From the NCBI RefSeq assembly GCF_000275825.1, contig NZ_JH719942.1, forward strand, positions 565,600 through 629,599: DNA of 64,000 nucleotides, written 5' to 3'. The stretch comes from Saprospira grandis DSM 2844 (GTDB lineage Bacteria > Bacteroidota > Bacteroidia > Chitinophagales > Saprospiraceae). Below are positions 50,865 to 59,657 of the stretch, piece by piece. The position numbers were made by a program, and so were the translations under genes. The notes beneath the pieces were generated by a model. The model saw only the letters and a program-made list of their open reading frames with translations, had not been told where the DNA came from and searched no databases. How positions within the stretch are numbered: the first letter of the stretch is position 1; each line of letters starts with the position of its first letter.

Positions 50865-50886
50865 GCTTTTTATGTTTTCTTTTTTT

Positions 50887-51011
50887 GGGGCTGCCCCTGC
50901 GGCCTTCGGCCTTGGGTCGGGCTCTGTCGTGGCTCGCAGGTCTGCTCGGCCCTGCGGCGCTTGCAGCGCCTAGGTCTGCGGCTGCGCCGCACCACTTTCC
51001 ATCCCTCAGCC
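50887..51011 (+). repeat. Cloverleaf element, copy 18 (subtype II)
   Basis: Starts GGGGCTGCCCC, ends CCCTCAGCC. Third hairpin GGT-CT-GCGGC-TGC-GCCGC-ACC; second GGCGCTTGCAGCGCC. Confidence 0.87.
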
Positions 51012-51050
51012 AAAGCGCTTTGCGCCTTTCTAGACGCAAAAAACGGGAGC

Positions 51051-53225
51051 TTATTTAATCAAGGCGCCATCTTGCATGCCCTTCCAGGGTTGGAGCAAAG
51101 AGAGGCTACCATCTGGATTTTCAGCCGTTAAAATCATTCCCTGCGAAACAATTCCTCTGAGTTTTCTGGGCTTCAAATTCACCACCATCACGACCTGTTG
51201 GCCCAAGATCTCTTCGGGCGTATAGCATTTGGCCAAGCCAGAAACTACGGTTCGTTTTTCTCCGCCCAAGTCTACCTCAATTTCCAATAATCGATCTGCT
51301 TTTTTCACCTTTTTGGCCGAGATCACCTTGGCCAAGCGCATTTCTACCTTCGTAAAATCATCAAACTCAATCTCGGGCAAACGCTTTTGGTTGGCTTCTT
51401 CTTGGGCTTTGCGCTTGGCCTCTGCCTCTAAAGCCTTTAGGCGATCTTGCAACAATTGCTCTTGCTGCGCAATCAAATCAGACCAGCGCTTATCTTTCTT
51501 ATTATTGATTTTGGCAAAGATAACTTTGGGCGCTGCCAAAGTATGACCAACGGCTAAAAGGCTTTGGCCTGCAGCTAGTTTTTCTTTCAAGCTCGCCATA
51601 TCCAAATCAGCTGACCAATTGAGGAGCTCTTCCATTTTTTGGGCTACAAAGGGCAAAAATGGCTCGAGCAAAATATTGAGGCAAGCGGCAATTTGCACCC
51701 CAAGGGCCAAAACGGTTTGTACCTCTGCGGCCTCTGGATTCTCCTTGGCCAATTTCCAAGGCGAGTTATTCTGGAACATTCCATTGCCCAAACGAGAGAG
51801 TTCTAGGACCGTTTGAATCGCTTGGCGAAACTCAAAGGCCATGATTTCTTTCTCCAAACGCTCTACCAAAGGCAAGATTTCTGTTTGGCAAACCTTCTTG
51901 TAGCTGCTTTCACTACCCACCTCAGATCCCTGAATCAGCAAATCTAAATCGGCTGCAGGCAGTTTGCCCGCACTATATTTTTTAATAAAGCTGAGCACTC
52001 GATTGAAGAAGTTCCCCAGGTTATCGGCTAGCTCATTATCATGTAGGGCCACAAATTCCTCCCATTTGAAATCGCCATCTTTATTTTCGGGCAAACTGCG
52101 AATCAAGGCATAGCGCAACGCATCTTCCTTATTGGGAAATTCGGCAAAATCTTGTAAATATTGATGTTGTTCAATCACCCAACCTCTAGATTTAGAGAAC
52201 TTTTTGCCCTCTAAGTTCAAAAATTGATTGGCGGGAACATTTTTGGGCAGAATATAATCGCCTGCTGCTTTGAGCATGGCGGGAAAAACTACACAATGGA
52301 AAACAATATTGTCTTTTCCAATAAAATGAATCAATTCTGTATCCTCTCCTTTCCAGTAATCCTCCCAGTTTTTGCCTTGCTCTTCGGCCCAAGCCTTAGT
52401 GGCCGAAATATAGCCCAAGGGCGCATCAAACCAAACATAAAGCACTTTGCCCTCGGCATTTTCAATGGGCAATTTGATTCCCCAATCCAAGTCTCGAGTA
52501 ATGGCTCTGGCTTGCAGTCCCCCCTCGATCCAAGAAAGGCATTGGCCCAAAACATGCTTGCGCCATTTTGTTGGGTCATGCAATTGCTGGCCATCTAGCT
52601 GCCCTTTTTCCACCCATTCTTTGAGCCAAGCCTCATGCTGGTCCAAACGGAAATACCAATGCGTTGTTTCCTTAAGCACAGGCGTTTTTCCACTCATTGT
52701 AGAAATTGGATTGATCAATTCTGTAGGCGAAAGCGTAGAGCCACATTTTTCGCATTGGTCGCCAAAGGCTTCCTCATGTCCACACTTAGGGCAGGTTCCC
52801 TGAATATAGCGGTCGGCTAAAAACTGCTTAAAGTCTTCATCGTAATACTGCTCTGTGGTCTTTTGCTCAAATTGGTCGCCTTTTTCCAACAGCTGCAAAA
52901 AGAAATCTTGGGCCGTTTTATGATGCAGCTCGCTACTAGTCCGATGATAAATGTCAAAAGAAATACCGAGCTGCTCAAAGGTTTTTTTATTCAGCGCATG
53001 ATAATGGTCAATAATTTCCTGAGGACTCCGCCCCTCTTTTTTGGCCCGAATCGTAATGGCTGCGCCATGTTCATCAGAACCACAAACAAAGGCCAAATCT
53101 TTGCCTTGTCGACGCAAGAAGCGGGCATAAATATCGGCAGGCAAATAGGCCCCCGCCAAATGGCCAAGGTGCAAGGCCCCATTAGCATAAGGAAGGGCTG
53201 CGGTAAGGGTATATTTCTTTGACAT
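51051..53225 (-). CDS. metG: Methionyl-tRNA synthetase with C-terminal tRNA-binding domain
   Basis: A 724-aa enzyme from the ATG at 53223-53225 (MSKKYTLTAALPYANG); nine more codons upstream are open but lack conservation. The class I signature is LHLGHLAGA (HIGH-like) and the KMSKS loop is KKFSKSRGW. A zinc-binding knuckle appears as CPKCG and CEKCG. The C-terminal 110 residues (FDDFTKVEMRLAKV, then GLAKCYTPEEILGQQVVMVV) are an OB-fold tRNA-binding domain. It charges initiator and elongator tRNA with methionine. No anomaly seen. Confidence 0.96.
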   Translation of the reverse strand: MSKKYTLTAALPYANGALHLGHLAGAYLPADIYARFLRRQGKDLAFVCGSDEHGAAITIRAKKEGRSPQEIIDHYHALNKKTFEQLGISFDIYHRTSSELHHKTAQDFFLQLLEKGDQFEQKTTEQYYDEDFKQFLADRYIQGTCPKCGHEEAFGDQCEKCGSTLSPTELINPISTMSGKTPVLKETTHWYFRLDQHEAWLKEWVEKGQLDGQQLHDPTKWRKHVLGQCLSWIEGGLQARAITRDLDWGIKLPIENAEGKVLYVWFDAPLGYISATKAWAEEQGKNWEDYWKGEDTELIHFIGKDNIVFHCVVFPAMLKAAGDYILPKNVPANQFLNLEGKKFSKSRGWVIEQHQYLQDFAEFPNKEDALRYALIRSLPENKDGDFKWEEFVALHDNELADNLGNFFNRVLSFIKKYSAGKLPAADLDLLIQGSEVGSESSYKKVCQTEILPLVERLEKEIMAFEFRQAIQTVLELSRLGNGMFQNNSPWKLAKENPEAAEVQTVLALGVQIAACLNILLEPFLPFVAQKMEELLNWSADLDMASLKEKLAAGQSLLAVGHTLAAPKVIFAKINNKKDKRWSDLIAQQEQLLQDRLKALEAEAKRKAQEEANQKRLPEIEFDDFTKVEMRLAKVISAKKVKKADRLLEIEVDLGGEKRTVVSGLAKCYTPEEILGQQVVMVVNLKPRKLRGIVSQGMILTAENPDGSLSLLQPWKGMQDGALIK

Positions 53226-53268
53226 ATCTCTTTTTGTAAAGTCTCGAATCAAGGGCGCAAAAATAAAA

Positions 53269-53292
53269 AAAAGCCCTTAAAAAAGGGCTTTT
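53269..53292 (-). terminator. Terminator after the thioesterase gene
   Basis: AAAAGCCCTT-AAAA-AAGGGCTTTT, with a T-rich tail on the minus strand. Confidence 0.8.
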
Positions 53293-53300
53293 CAAGGGGC

Positions 53301-53732
53301 TTATTTAGCATCTCTTAGCATGACCGTAAGGCGGCTACTACAAATGGGGCGCCCTTTTTGGTCCTGCAATTCGATCTCCCAAAAATGTACCTGACGGCCA
53401 ATGCGAATAGGGCGACAAATCCCCACTACTTCGCCTCCTTCAGGCACCGAACGCAAATGGCTGGCATTGATTTCTAAACCCACGGGCTGCTTTCCACTAT
53501 CCTCATCTATACAAAGGACCGAGGCCACAGAACCCAGCGTTTCGGCCAAAACAACAGAAACACCCCCATGCAAAATCCGCGCTGGCTGCACCTGATTGGC
53601 CGTCACGGGCATTCTGGCCTTCAAGTAATCCTCCCCAATTTCTATAAACTCAATGCCCAAATAACTCACCACAGTATTTTCCGATAACTGATTGAGCTGG
53701 GCCAAGCTGGCTGTTCTTCTCCAAATAGACAT
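53301..53732 (-). CDS. PaaI/MenI-like hotdog thioesterase
   Basis: A 143-aa single hotdog domain. The key segment ARILHGGVSVVLAETLGS has the HGG turn and catalytic acidic residue of the PaaI/YdiI group. SHLRSVPEGGEVVGICRPIR and FWEIELQDQKGRPIC complete the fold. Such enzymes hydrolyse aryl- or acyl-CoA, including DHNA-CoA in menaquinone synthesis; no men gene is adjacent, so the substrate is open. It is transcribed leftwards, ahead of metG and separated from it by a terminator. Confidence 0.85.
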   Translation of the reverse strand: MSIWRRTASLAQLNQLSENTVVSYLGIEFIEIGEDYLKARMPVTANQVQPARILHGGVSVVLAETLGSVASVLCIDEDSGKQPVGLEINASHLRSVPEGGEVVGICRPIRIGRQVHFWEIELQDQKGRPICSSRLTVMLRDAK

Positions 53733-53820
53733 AACTGTAAATATTTGATTGATATAATGATGTTTTGGGGCCCGCGGCCGGCTAGCCTTCGGCTAGGTCG
53801 GCCGCCGCTATGCTGCGCGG

Positions 53821-55378
53821 CTTGGGTTGACCCACTTTTTATAGCGGTGTCAATTTAGGGATCGATATCCATCATACATAAATATGAATCTCTCTAATCC
53901 TAGTCCTATTTTTTTGACGGATACGGCATGCCTAGTTTTCTTTACTGCGCCATTAAATCCGCCCAACCTCGCTATGATCCAATAGGCCCAAGCTATTGAT
54001 TTAGAGGTGAATGGATTGCGCAAAGAAGGGCTTTGGCTTTCGCCTTTTAGATATTGTTTAAATATAAGATCTAAGACTTCTACTTCATCTTCTGTGAAAA
54101 TAGAGGTTGCTGGAGTTTCATTATCTTGGTTAAGTCCAGCTTCTTTAAGCTTAAGGACCTTGTCAGATGCACTGATTGCCATAAGTATCATTTTGCGGAT
54201 AGCTTTACCTGTTTTTAAACATATGTTTTCAATGTCAAAGCCATCTGATTTTAAATATTTAAAGTATGTTTCAATTAACCACCTCTTGCGGTAGCAAAGA
54301 ACAAGCTCTAAGAGCTCTTCTTCGCTGTTGATTTCTTCATTTGTGAGTAAGCGCCAACTGATGGTTTCATCATCATGATCTTTTTTTGTTCGGCTTCTTT
54401 TTCTAGCGGCAGATTTTGAAAAACCTTTGCCCTTTTCAAAAACCTCAATAACATTGATTGTCATTGGTTTAGGTCTTGGTTCGCCAAGAATGTACTTACA
54501 AGATTTTGGAACGGCAAAAGTCACTTTTTTAGATCGAATAACTAGCTTCTTCCCGTTAAGTTTTTTACGGCTACTCTTGACCGTTTCTGTCGTCTCAAAA
54601 TCTGCTGGATAATGTTCAAAGACATCACATAATGGAATCTTTTTGCCATCCTCCCAAATCGTTGCTCGTCTATCTGTTCGAGACCGAATCAAGAACTTAA
54701 TATGCTGCCTGAAAAAACTTTCCATCATGGGATAAACATCTCCTTCTCGATCACAAACATGTAAAATATCAATTAGGTCGTTAATCACTTTTAACGCAGA
54801 TTCTGTCTCTTCTACATTTACTTTCCACCTCGTAATTTCACCTCTAAAATGACCCGTATTTCTATTTTCAGCCTCCTTACAAGTTACTCTATTTTTATAT
54901 CGATTGTAAAGCTGAACACCTCCTAAGCCATGATAATGAAAGCTTTCTCGACCATATAGTAGAGCCATGTGAAGAAATACAGACAAATTTGTTTCCCGAC
55001 CTCCAGGGCCTAAACCCTCTTTGTCGGTTAGTCTATTTCTTTGCTTGTTCAGTACAACTTCAGAGGTGTCGTGAAAGGCCAGAAGCTTTTCTTCAACCAC
55101 CTTCATAGACTCCCTACTTTTGCCAATAAACTCAAATTGAATGTATTCCTCACTAAGATTTTTGTTTGATAACAACCTCATGAAAGCCTTACGGTCTGCA
55201 TCAGTTTTTGCTACATTTGTTAAATGTGGGTTAGGATTATTTTTTAGACTCTCTACTAATCTATAACATACTCTTACTGATTGCTTATTTAGCATAAATG
55301 AAGATGCATTTGTACTGTCCATATAAATCTTGATTTAGAGCTAATTTAAGCTTATTTTTAAAAGTGGGTCAACCCAAG
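53821..55378 (-). mobile_element. IS4-family insertion sequence, 1558 bp
   Basis: Ends are inverted repeats CTTGGGTTGACCCACTTTT on both sides. They are flanked by a 9-bp target duplication (GCTGCGCGG), in the range typical of IS4. The element is AT-rich, unlike its GC-rich surroundings, and holds one transposase gene. Confidence 0.92.
53850..55322 (-). CDS. IS4-family transposase
   Basis: A 490-aa protein. The N-terminal part has RKAFMRLLSNKNLSEE. The DDE catalytic region includes HVCDREGDVYPMM (Asp), and the YREK signature YRKRWLIETYFKYLK (Y-x2-R-x3-E-x6-K) is exact. These are defining IS4 traits. It fills the element between the inverted repeats and ends 29 bp inside one end. The reading frame is whole, so the element may be active. 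Confidence 0.92.
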   Translation of the reverse strand: MDSTNASSFMLNKQSVRVCYRLVESLKNNPNPHLTNVAKTDADRKAFMRLLSNKNLSEEYIQFEFIGKSRESMKVVEEKLLAFHDTSEVVLNKQRNRLTDKEGLGPGGRETNLSVFLHMALLYGRESFHYHGLGGVQLYNRYKNRVTCKEAENRNTGHFRGEITRWKVNVEETESALKVINDLIDILHVCDREGDVYPMMESFFRQHIKFLIRSRTDRRATIWEDGKKIPLCDVFEHYPADFETTETVKSSRKKLNGKKLVIRSKKVTFAVPKSCKYILGEPRPKPMTINVIEVFEKGKGFSKSAARKRSRTKKDHDDETISWRLLTNEEINSEEELLELVLCYRKRWLIETYFKYLKSDGFDIENICLKTGKAIRKMILMAISASDKVLKLKEAGLNQDNETPATSIFTEDEVEVLDLIFKQYLKGESQSPSLRNPFTSKSIAWAYWIIARLGGFNGAVKKTRHAVSVKKIGLGLERFIFMYDGYRSLN

Positions 55379-55523
55379 GCTGCGCGGCTCGCAGGTCTGC
55401 TCGGCCCTTCACAAAACTTCGCCAAGGCTCGTTTTGTTCGGTCTGGCCTGCGGCCACCGCTGCGCAGCGCTGGGCCAATTGCGGCCTTAGATTAAAGAAA
55501 CATTAATCCGCTGCAATATAAAT

Positions 55524-55537
55524 AAACCAATCGGTAT
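55524..55537. promoter_or_regulatory. Putative TetR-family operator, site 1
   Basis: AAACCAATCGGTAT lies 34 bp upstream of the tetR gene. An identical 14-base site lies just before the hydrolase gene. ACC..GGT gives it partial dyad symmetry. Confidence 0.6.
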
Positions 55538-55571
55538 TTTTTGTAGTTTTACATCATAAGCAACAACAAGC

Positions 55572-56180
55572 ATGAAAAAATCGGCCAAAACAAGGCAACA
55601 TATTATAGAAACCACGGCTCCTATTTTTAACCAACAGGGCTATATCGGCAGTAGTTTAACGGACCTTTGCCAAGCCACGGGGCTTAGCAAGGGGGCCATT
55701 TATGGCCACTTCCAAAATAAAGAAGAATTGGCCCTAGCGGCCTTTAATTACAACTTGCGCCAACTTAGCCAAGCCATCATGAAAAGGGTCGATGCCGAAG
55801 ATCGGCCTAGCGATAAACTAGCCGCTATTCTGCAATTTTATCAGGATTACCACCATTTTGCGATTCCTTTTGGGGGTTGTCCTATTCTTAATTTGGGAAT
55901 AGATGCCCAGGGACAACATCCTCAATTTTTGGCCCGGGTAGTAGAAGTGATTAAAAAACTAGAAAATCATATTCGCCGCCTAATTGTAGAAGCGATGCAG
56001 GCCGGAGAGTTTCGGCCCAATTTAGACGAGTATAAGCTCAGCCGTCAGATTTTCTCCCTTTTAGAGGGCGCTATTTTTATGACGCTTAGTCTAAATAATA
56101 GCCAATATTTATTGGATGCTACAGATTTGGCCCAAGACATACTCAGAGATTGTCAGCAATCCCCTACTCCTCTACAATAA
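55572..56180 (+). CDS. TetR/AcrR-family transcriptional repressor
   Basis: A 202-aa protein. The N-terminal helix-turn-helix (about 10-55) reads QQGYIGSSLTDLCQATGLSK and GAIYGHFQNKEELALAAF, typical of TetR. The C-terminal helical domain (about 70-200) should bind an unknown ligand; it contains a GGCPILNLG segment seen in many AcrR members. It precedes a hydrolase gene by 20 bp and shares an upstream 14-base operator candidate with it, so it probably represses itself and that gene. Confidence 0.9.
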   Translation: MKKSAKTRQHIIETTAPIFNQQGYIGSSLTDLCQATGLSKGAIYGHFQNKEELALAAFNYNLRQLSQAIMKRVDAEDRPSDKLAAILQFYQDYHHFAIPFGGCPILNLGIDAQGQHPQFLARVVEVIKKLENHIRRLIVEAMQAGEFRPNLDEYKLSRQIFSLLEGAIFMTLSLNNSQYLLDATDLAQDILRDCQQSPTPLQ

Positions 56181-56183
56181 ATA

Positions 56184-56197
56184 AAACCAATCGGTAT
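56184..56197. promoter_or_regulatory. Putative TetR-family operator, site 2
   Basis: A second exact AAACCAATCGGTAT, between the tetR stop codon and the hydrolase ATG at 56201. Binding here would block translation start or an internal promoter. Confidence 0.6.
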
Positions 56198-56200
56198 ATT

Positions 56201-57127
56201 ATGGAACAACAAGCACAGCCAGCTGGAGAGTTGGGTAATTTTTACAAAAAGCAAGAATTGCCCTTAGCCGTAAAAGCCTTGCGCTTTTATTTCAGCAACT
56301 TGGGCAGTTTGGCGCCCAACTATTCTACAAAGTTATTTTGGCAGCTCTTTACTCGGCCCAATCCTCGTAAAATAAAGGATTGGCATAAGGAGTTTTTGGC
56401 CACGGCCAAAAACAAAAGCCGATTTGAGGTAGAGGGCCATGAATACTGTTTATTTGAATGGGGGGAAGGGAGCAAAACCATTATTTTGGCCCATGGTTGG
56501 GAGGGCATGACGCCCGATTTCAAGCGGCTGATAGAGGCCCTTTTGGCCCAATCTGATGATTACCGCATCATTTCTATTGATTTTGCGGCCCATGGGGCGG
56601 CGGCTGGGCAAGCCAGCAATTTGCCCATTTTTATGCTGGGCCTAAAAGAGCTGCTTCGCAAAGAGAAAGAAATTTATGCCTTAATAGGGCATTCTTTGGG
56701 GGCTTGTGCCTCCTTTTTTGCGGGCCTAGAAGAGCGAAAAGAGGTTCATATTCAAAAATTAGTGATGATGGGCGCCTATCCTATTCCCTATCATTTCTTT
56801 CTAACTTTCAAGGAGTTCATGCAGGTACCCGATGCACTTTTTCGCAAAATATTTAATAAAATCCAAGGGCAAATTGACTGGGATATTTCGCAGTATAATA
56901 TGTATGAGCAGCGCTATAAACTACCTGTAGGAGAGGTTCTTTTGGTGCATGACGAACTAGATGAGGTGGCTAGTTTTGAAAAGATCAGGGCCTTGGCGGC
57001 GGGCTGGGATAAGGTAGAAGTCTTTTATGGTCGGCATGGGGGGCACTCTCGTCATTTTCGCCACAAAGAGGTAGTTAAAGTAGTGAGTAATTTTGTGGGA
57101 AGAAGCAAAAAGGCATTGGCCAATTAG
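56201..57127 (+). CDS. Alpha/beta hydrolase
   Basis: A 308-aa protein from the ATG at 56201; the open frame upstream overlaps tetR and the operator. It has the alpha/beta hydrolase fold: oxyanion region AHGWEGMTPDF, nucleophile elbow GHSLGACAS (S165), a late acidic residue in HDELDEVASF, and histidine in GRHGGHSRHFRH. The substrate may be an ester or lipid. It is controlled with the TetR repressor. A cloverleaf element follows about 45 bp after the stop. Confidence 0.83.
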   Translation: MEQQAQPAGELGNFYKKQELPLAVKALRFYFSNLGSLAPNYSTKLFWQLFTRPNPRKIKDWHKEFLATAKNKSRFEVEGHEYCLFEWGEGSKTIILAHGWEGMTPDFKRLIEALLAQSDDYRIISIDFAAHGAAAGQASNLPIFMLGLKELLRKEKEIYALIGHSLGACASFFAGLEERKEVHIQKLVMMGAYPIPYHFFLTFKEFMQVPDALFRKIFNKIQGQIDWDISQYNMYEQRYKLPVGEVLLVHDELDEVASFEKIRALAAGWDKVEVFYGRHGGHSRHFRHKEVVKVVSNFVGRSKKALAN

Positions 57128-57172
57128 GTATTATTGGTCCAAATCTGCGTTCTACAGGCCCAAAGGGCCGCA

Positions 57173-57299
57173 GGCTGAGGGATGGACAAGGGTGGCCGAA
57201 GGCCAGACCGAGCAAAAATGCGCAGCATTTTTTGCGAAGGGCCGAGCGAACAGCGAGCCCTGAAACAGCCCGACCCGAGCGAAGCGAGTGGGCAGCCCC
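57173..57299 (-). repeat. Cloverleaf element, copy 20 (subtype II, variant core)
   Basis: Minus-strand start GGGGCTGCCC, end CCCTCAGCC. Core variant CTCGCTGTTCGCTCGGCCC. First hairpin CCCACTCGCTTCGCTCGGG; second is AT-rich: AAAAAATGCTGCGCATTTTT. Confidence 0.83.
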
Positions 57300-57330
57300 A
57301 AAAAAAACGCCCCCTAGAAAAAGGGAGCGT
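57299..57330 (-). terminator. Terminator after the T9SS protein gene
   Basis: On the minus strand: ACGCTCCCT, loop, AGGGGGCGT (one G-T pair), then eight T. Confidence 0.75.
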
Positions 57331-57358
57331 CTAAAAAAGGAGTGAGATGGAGCTATTC

Positions 57359-59029
57359 CTAAGGATTTGGAATAAGCTCTTGGTAGTAAGCCTGTCTTTC
57401 ACCTACGACTTGTAGTTGAAAGATTTTGGGTAAATCGGCTGTATTTAATTCTGCTTGCGCATGAGCAAAATTTTGCTGCAGCAACAATTGGCCCTGAAGG
57501 CTATACACCTCTAATTTGAGCAATTCTTTGCGGTCTTGCTCTATCTTTTGGATGCGGAGATTATCTCCTTGGCGATAGAGGGTAAAGCCTTTATTTTGTT
57601 GCCAATTTTCGACCTTTACTACTGAGTAGCTGATGTCATTTTCGGCAAAGCCGACAAACTGGAGGCGATAATAATTATTGCCTCCAAGCGGTTGTTCATC
57701 GACAAACTCATAATTTGCGTTTTGTTGAGGGTCATTTTGGGCGCTTAGGGTATAAAGGACCTCAAAGAGCATATCGTCGCCAGCGCGTTGCACCACAATT
57801 TGGTCCATATCGTACTCACTTTCTGTTTGCCACTCTAGCAAAATACCTTTTTGCGGCTCTTTTTTCGTCTTAAAATAGGCTAACTTGAGGGGTAGGCTAG
57901 CTTGAGAAACCGAATAAACATTGTAGATACGGAGCTCGGTGAGCAAGCCTAGAGTGGGAGCAGTTCTTCGGATCTCGACACGCTCTAGGGTTTTGCCTGC
58001 GGGAATATTGAGGACCAACTGAAAGCGGCCAGAGCCAGCGCCTAATAGATTTGCAGAAAGTAAGGGCGAGCTATTATCGAGTAGGCTGCTGCTGCCATCG
58101 CTATACTGTGCCATTAGGGCTAAGCCGTTATTATCCCAAAGATCGCTGCCTAAATCTAGGCCTAAATTGGCTAGAGCTGTTTCTTGGAGCTGAATAACTA
58201 CTGCATCTGAGGTACCGTCGGCATCGCCTAAAAAGTCGGTATTAGGGCTAACATCCCAATCGTACTCAATATATTGGTACTCTGTACCCAAGAGGCTCAG
58301 GCCAATGTCCCAGCGCATCTGTGCATACTGAGAGTTAGGGTCATTTCCTAAGCTAGCGGCATGCACCTCATTGAAAACTCCACAACTGAGGCAAGAAGTT
58401 AGGGCCGAGCCGTTTTGGCCAGAATTTCCGGTAAATCGGCTAGCGTAGTAGCGGTCGGTAGGCATGCCCTCGATGTCATAGACTTCTAGGACAGAAGGCG
58501 TAATGCCTGCCCCCAAAGAAATTAAGGCGCCTGTTCGGATACGGATCCCGTCGATATTAGCCGTTGGAATCTGAATGAGTAAATTAAATCGAGAGCTAGC
58601 TGCATCAACCACATCCAGCTCGGCCAGAGAGGTTCCAGAGCTACCGCCATAGGTACTCACTACAGTGGTTCCATTGAGCAGCTCAATTTCTAGGCGGTCG
58701 AAAACTAGGTCATTGGCTAAAGTGCCTAAAAGACCTGCTAGAATGCTATGATCGCTAAAAGCGAGGTCCAGACGAAGTTCTGAGCCTATAGCTAAGGCTG
58801 CTGCAAAAGAATAATCTTGAGAAACATAGCCAACTGTCGAGAGAGGCAGAGCCGTGGGATCAACTAAGGCAAAGGTGCTTGTACTCGCATCAAAGGCCAT
58901 TTCGGATTGACTGACAAAGCAGCCGACACAGCTCAATGAATTTTGTGTGTTGCCAGTAGATACTGGCTTTTGGGCCCAAAGAAAAAGGGGAAGGGCCAAA
59001 AAAATGAGGGGTAAGATTGGGAATTTCAT
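57359..59029 (-). CDS. Secreted T9SS-sorted protein, function unknown
   Basis: A 556-aa protein from the ATG at 59027-59029; a longer frame adds 14 residues without signal character. The signal peptide is FLALPLFLWAQ. Two similar lectin-like or discoidin-like regions (about 25-190 and 195-380) both carry paired cysteines (SCVGCF, SCLSCG) and strand patterns, so this may be an internal duplication. A fibronectin-like region (about 395-480, LEWQTESEYDMDQIVVQRAG) and a C-terminal T9SS-like domain follow (LEVYSLQGQLLLQQNF, LPKIFQLQV). Likely surface-exposed. No catalytic motif. Confidence 0.75.
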   Translation of the reverse strand: MKFPILPLIFLALPLFLWAQKPVSTGNTQNSLSCVGCFVSQSEMAFDASTSTFALVDPTALPLSTVGYVSQDYSFAAALAIGSELRLDLAFSDHSILAGLLGTLANDLVFDRLEIELLNGTTVVSTYGGSSGTSLAELDVVDAASSRFNLLIQIPTANIDGIRIRTGALISLGAGITPSVLEVYDIEGMPTDRYYASRFTGNSGQNGSALTSCLSCGVFNEVHAASLGNDPNSQYAQMRWDIGLSLLGTEYQYIEYDWDVSPNTDFLGDADGTSDAVVIQLQETALANLGLDLGSDLWDNNGLALMAQYSDGSSSLLDNSSPLLSANLLGAGSGRFQLVLNIPAGKTLERVEIRRTAPTLGLLTELRIYNVYSVSQASLPLKLAYFKTKKEPQKGILLEWQTESEYDMDQIVVQRAGDDMLFEVLYTLSAQNDPQQNANYEFVDEQPLGGNNYYRLQFVGFAENDISYSVVKVENWQQNKGFTLYRQGDNLRIQKIEQDRKELLKLEVYSLQGQLLLQQNFAHAQAELNTADLPKIFQLQVVGERQAYYQELIPNP

Positions 59030-59297
59030 ATCATAGGTTTTTTGAGGTAAAAAAAACCTTGTTTTAATCATCCATTTTTGAGGTATGCATTTCTTTTACG
59101 GAAAGTTTTCAATTCTGTTTCATAAAACATTAAAAATAAATAACTTACAATTAAAAATTGTCACAAAAAAGCATTATAAATAATGCTATAAGTTGCCTAA
59201 AATGGGGGCTCAGGGATAATTTAGGCTCAAAAAAAATAATATTTAATACACATAAATTATTATTTTAAATTAAAAAAATAAAGTAACTTAAAAATAC

Positions 59298-59657
59298 ATG
59301 TCAAAACCTGCTTACATAGAGTTTGCTGCCAAAGACTTAGCGGGCACTAAAGCCTTTTTCCAGAAGGTGTTTCAATGGCGTTTTGAGGATTATGGTCCAG
59401 CTTATACGGCCTTTTTTGCGGCTAATTTTGAGGGGGGATTTTATGAAGCGCCTTTGGCTTCTTCGGTAAAATCTGGGGGTGCCCTCTTGGTTCTTTATGC
59501 CAAAGATTTGCCAGCTTGTTTGGCCCAGGTAGAGGCTGCTGGGGGAGAAATTAGCCAAGATATTTTTATTTTCCCTGGAGGGGCTCGTTTTCACTTTATA
59601 GAGCCCAGCGGCAACGAGTTGGCCGTTTGGTCAGAACAAGCCAGCCCGCATGTCTAG
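59298..59657 (+). CDS. VOC-family (glyoxalase/dioxygenase fold) protein
   Basis: A 119-aa single VOC module: YIEFAAKDLAGTKAFFQKVF at the start, then GGALLVLYAKDLPACLAQVE, and the ending FHFIEPSGNELAVW, a standard block with a metal-ligand Glu. VOC proteins include glyoxalases, dioxygenases and fosfomycin-resistance proteins; the metal ligands here resemble the small carbohydrate/antibiotic-binding type, but no reaction can be fixed. The stop overlaps the start of the next gene by 8 bp, so the two are co-expressed. Confidence 0.82.
   Translation: MSKPAYIEFAAKDLAGTKAFFQKVFQWRFEDYGPAYTAFFAANFEGGFYEAPLASSVKSGGALLVLYAKDLPACLAQVEAAGGEISQDIFIFPGGARFHFIEPSGNELAVWSEQASPHV

Larger units (their letters stand above)
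53767..55476 (+). repeat. Cloverleaf element, copy 19 (subtype III), split by an IS
   Basis: The left part (53767-53820) starts GGGGCCCGCGGCC and holds the GCTAGCC-TTC-GGCTAG hairpin. The right part (55379-55476) carries the core and ends CAGCGCTGGGCC. The IS lies between, with a 9-bp direct repeat GCTGCGCGG at 53812-53820 and 55379-55387. Confidence 0.85.
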
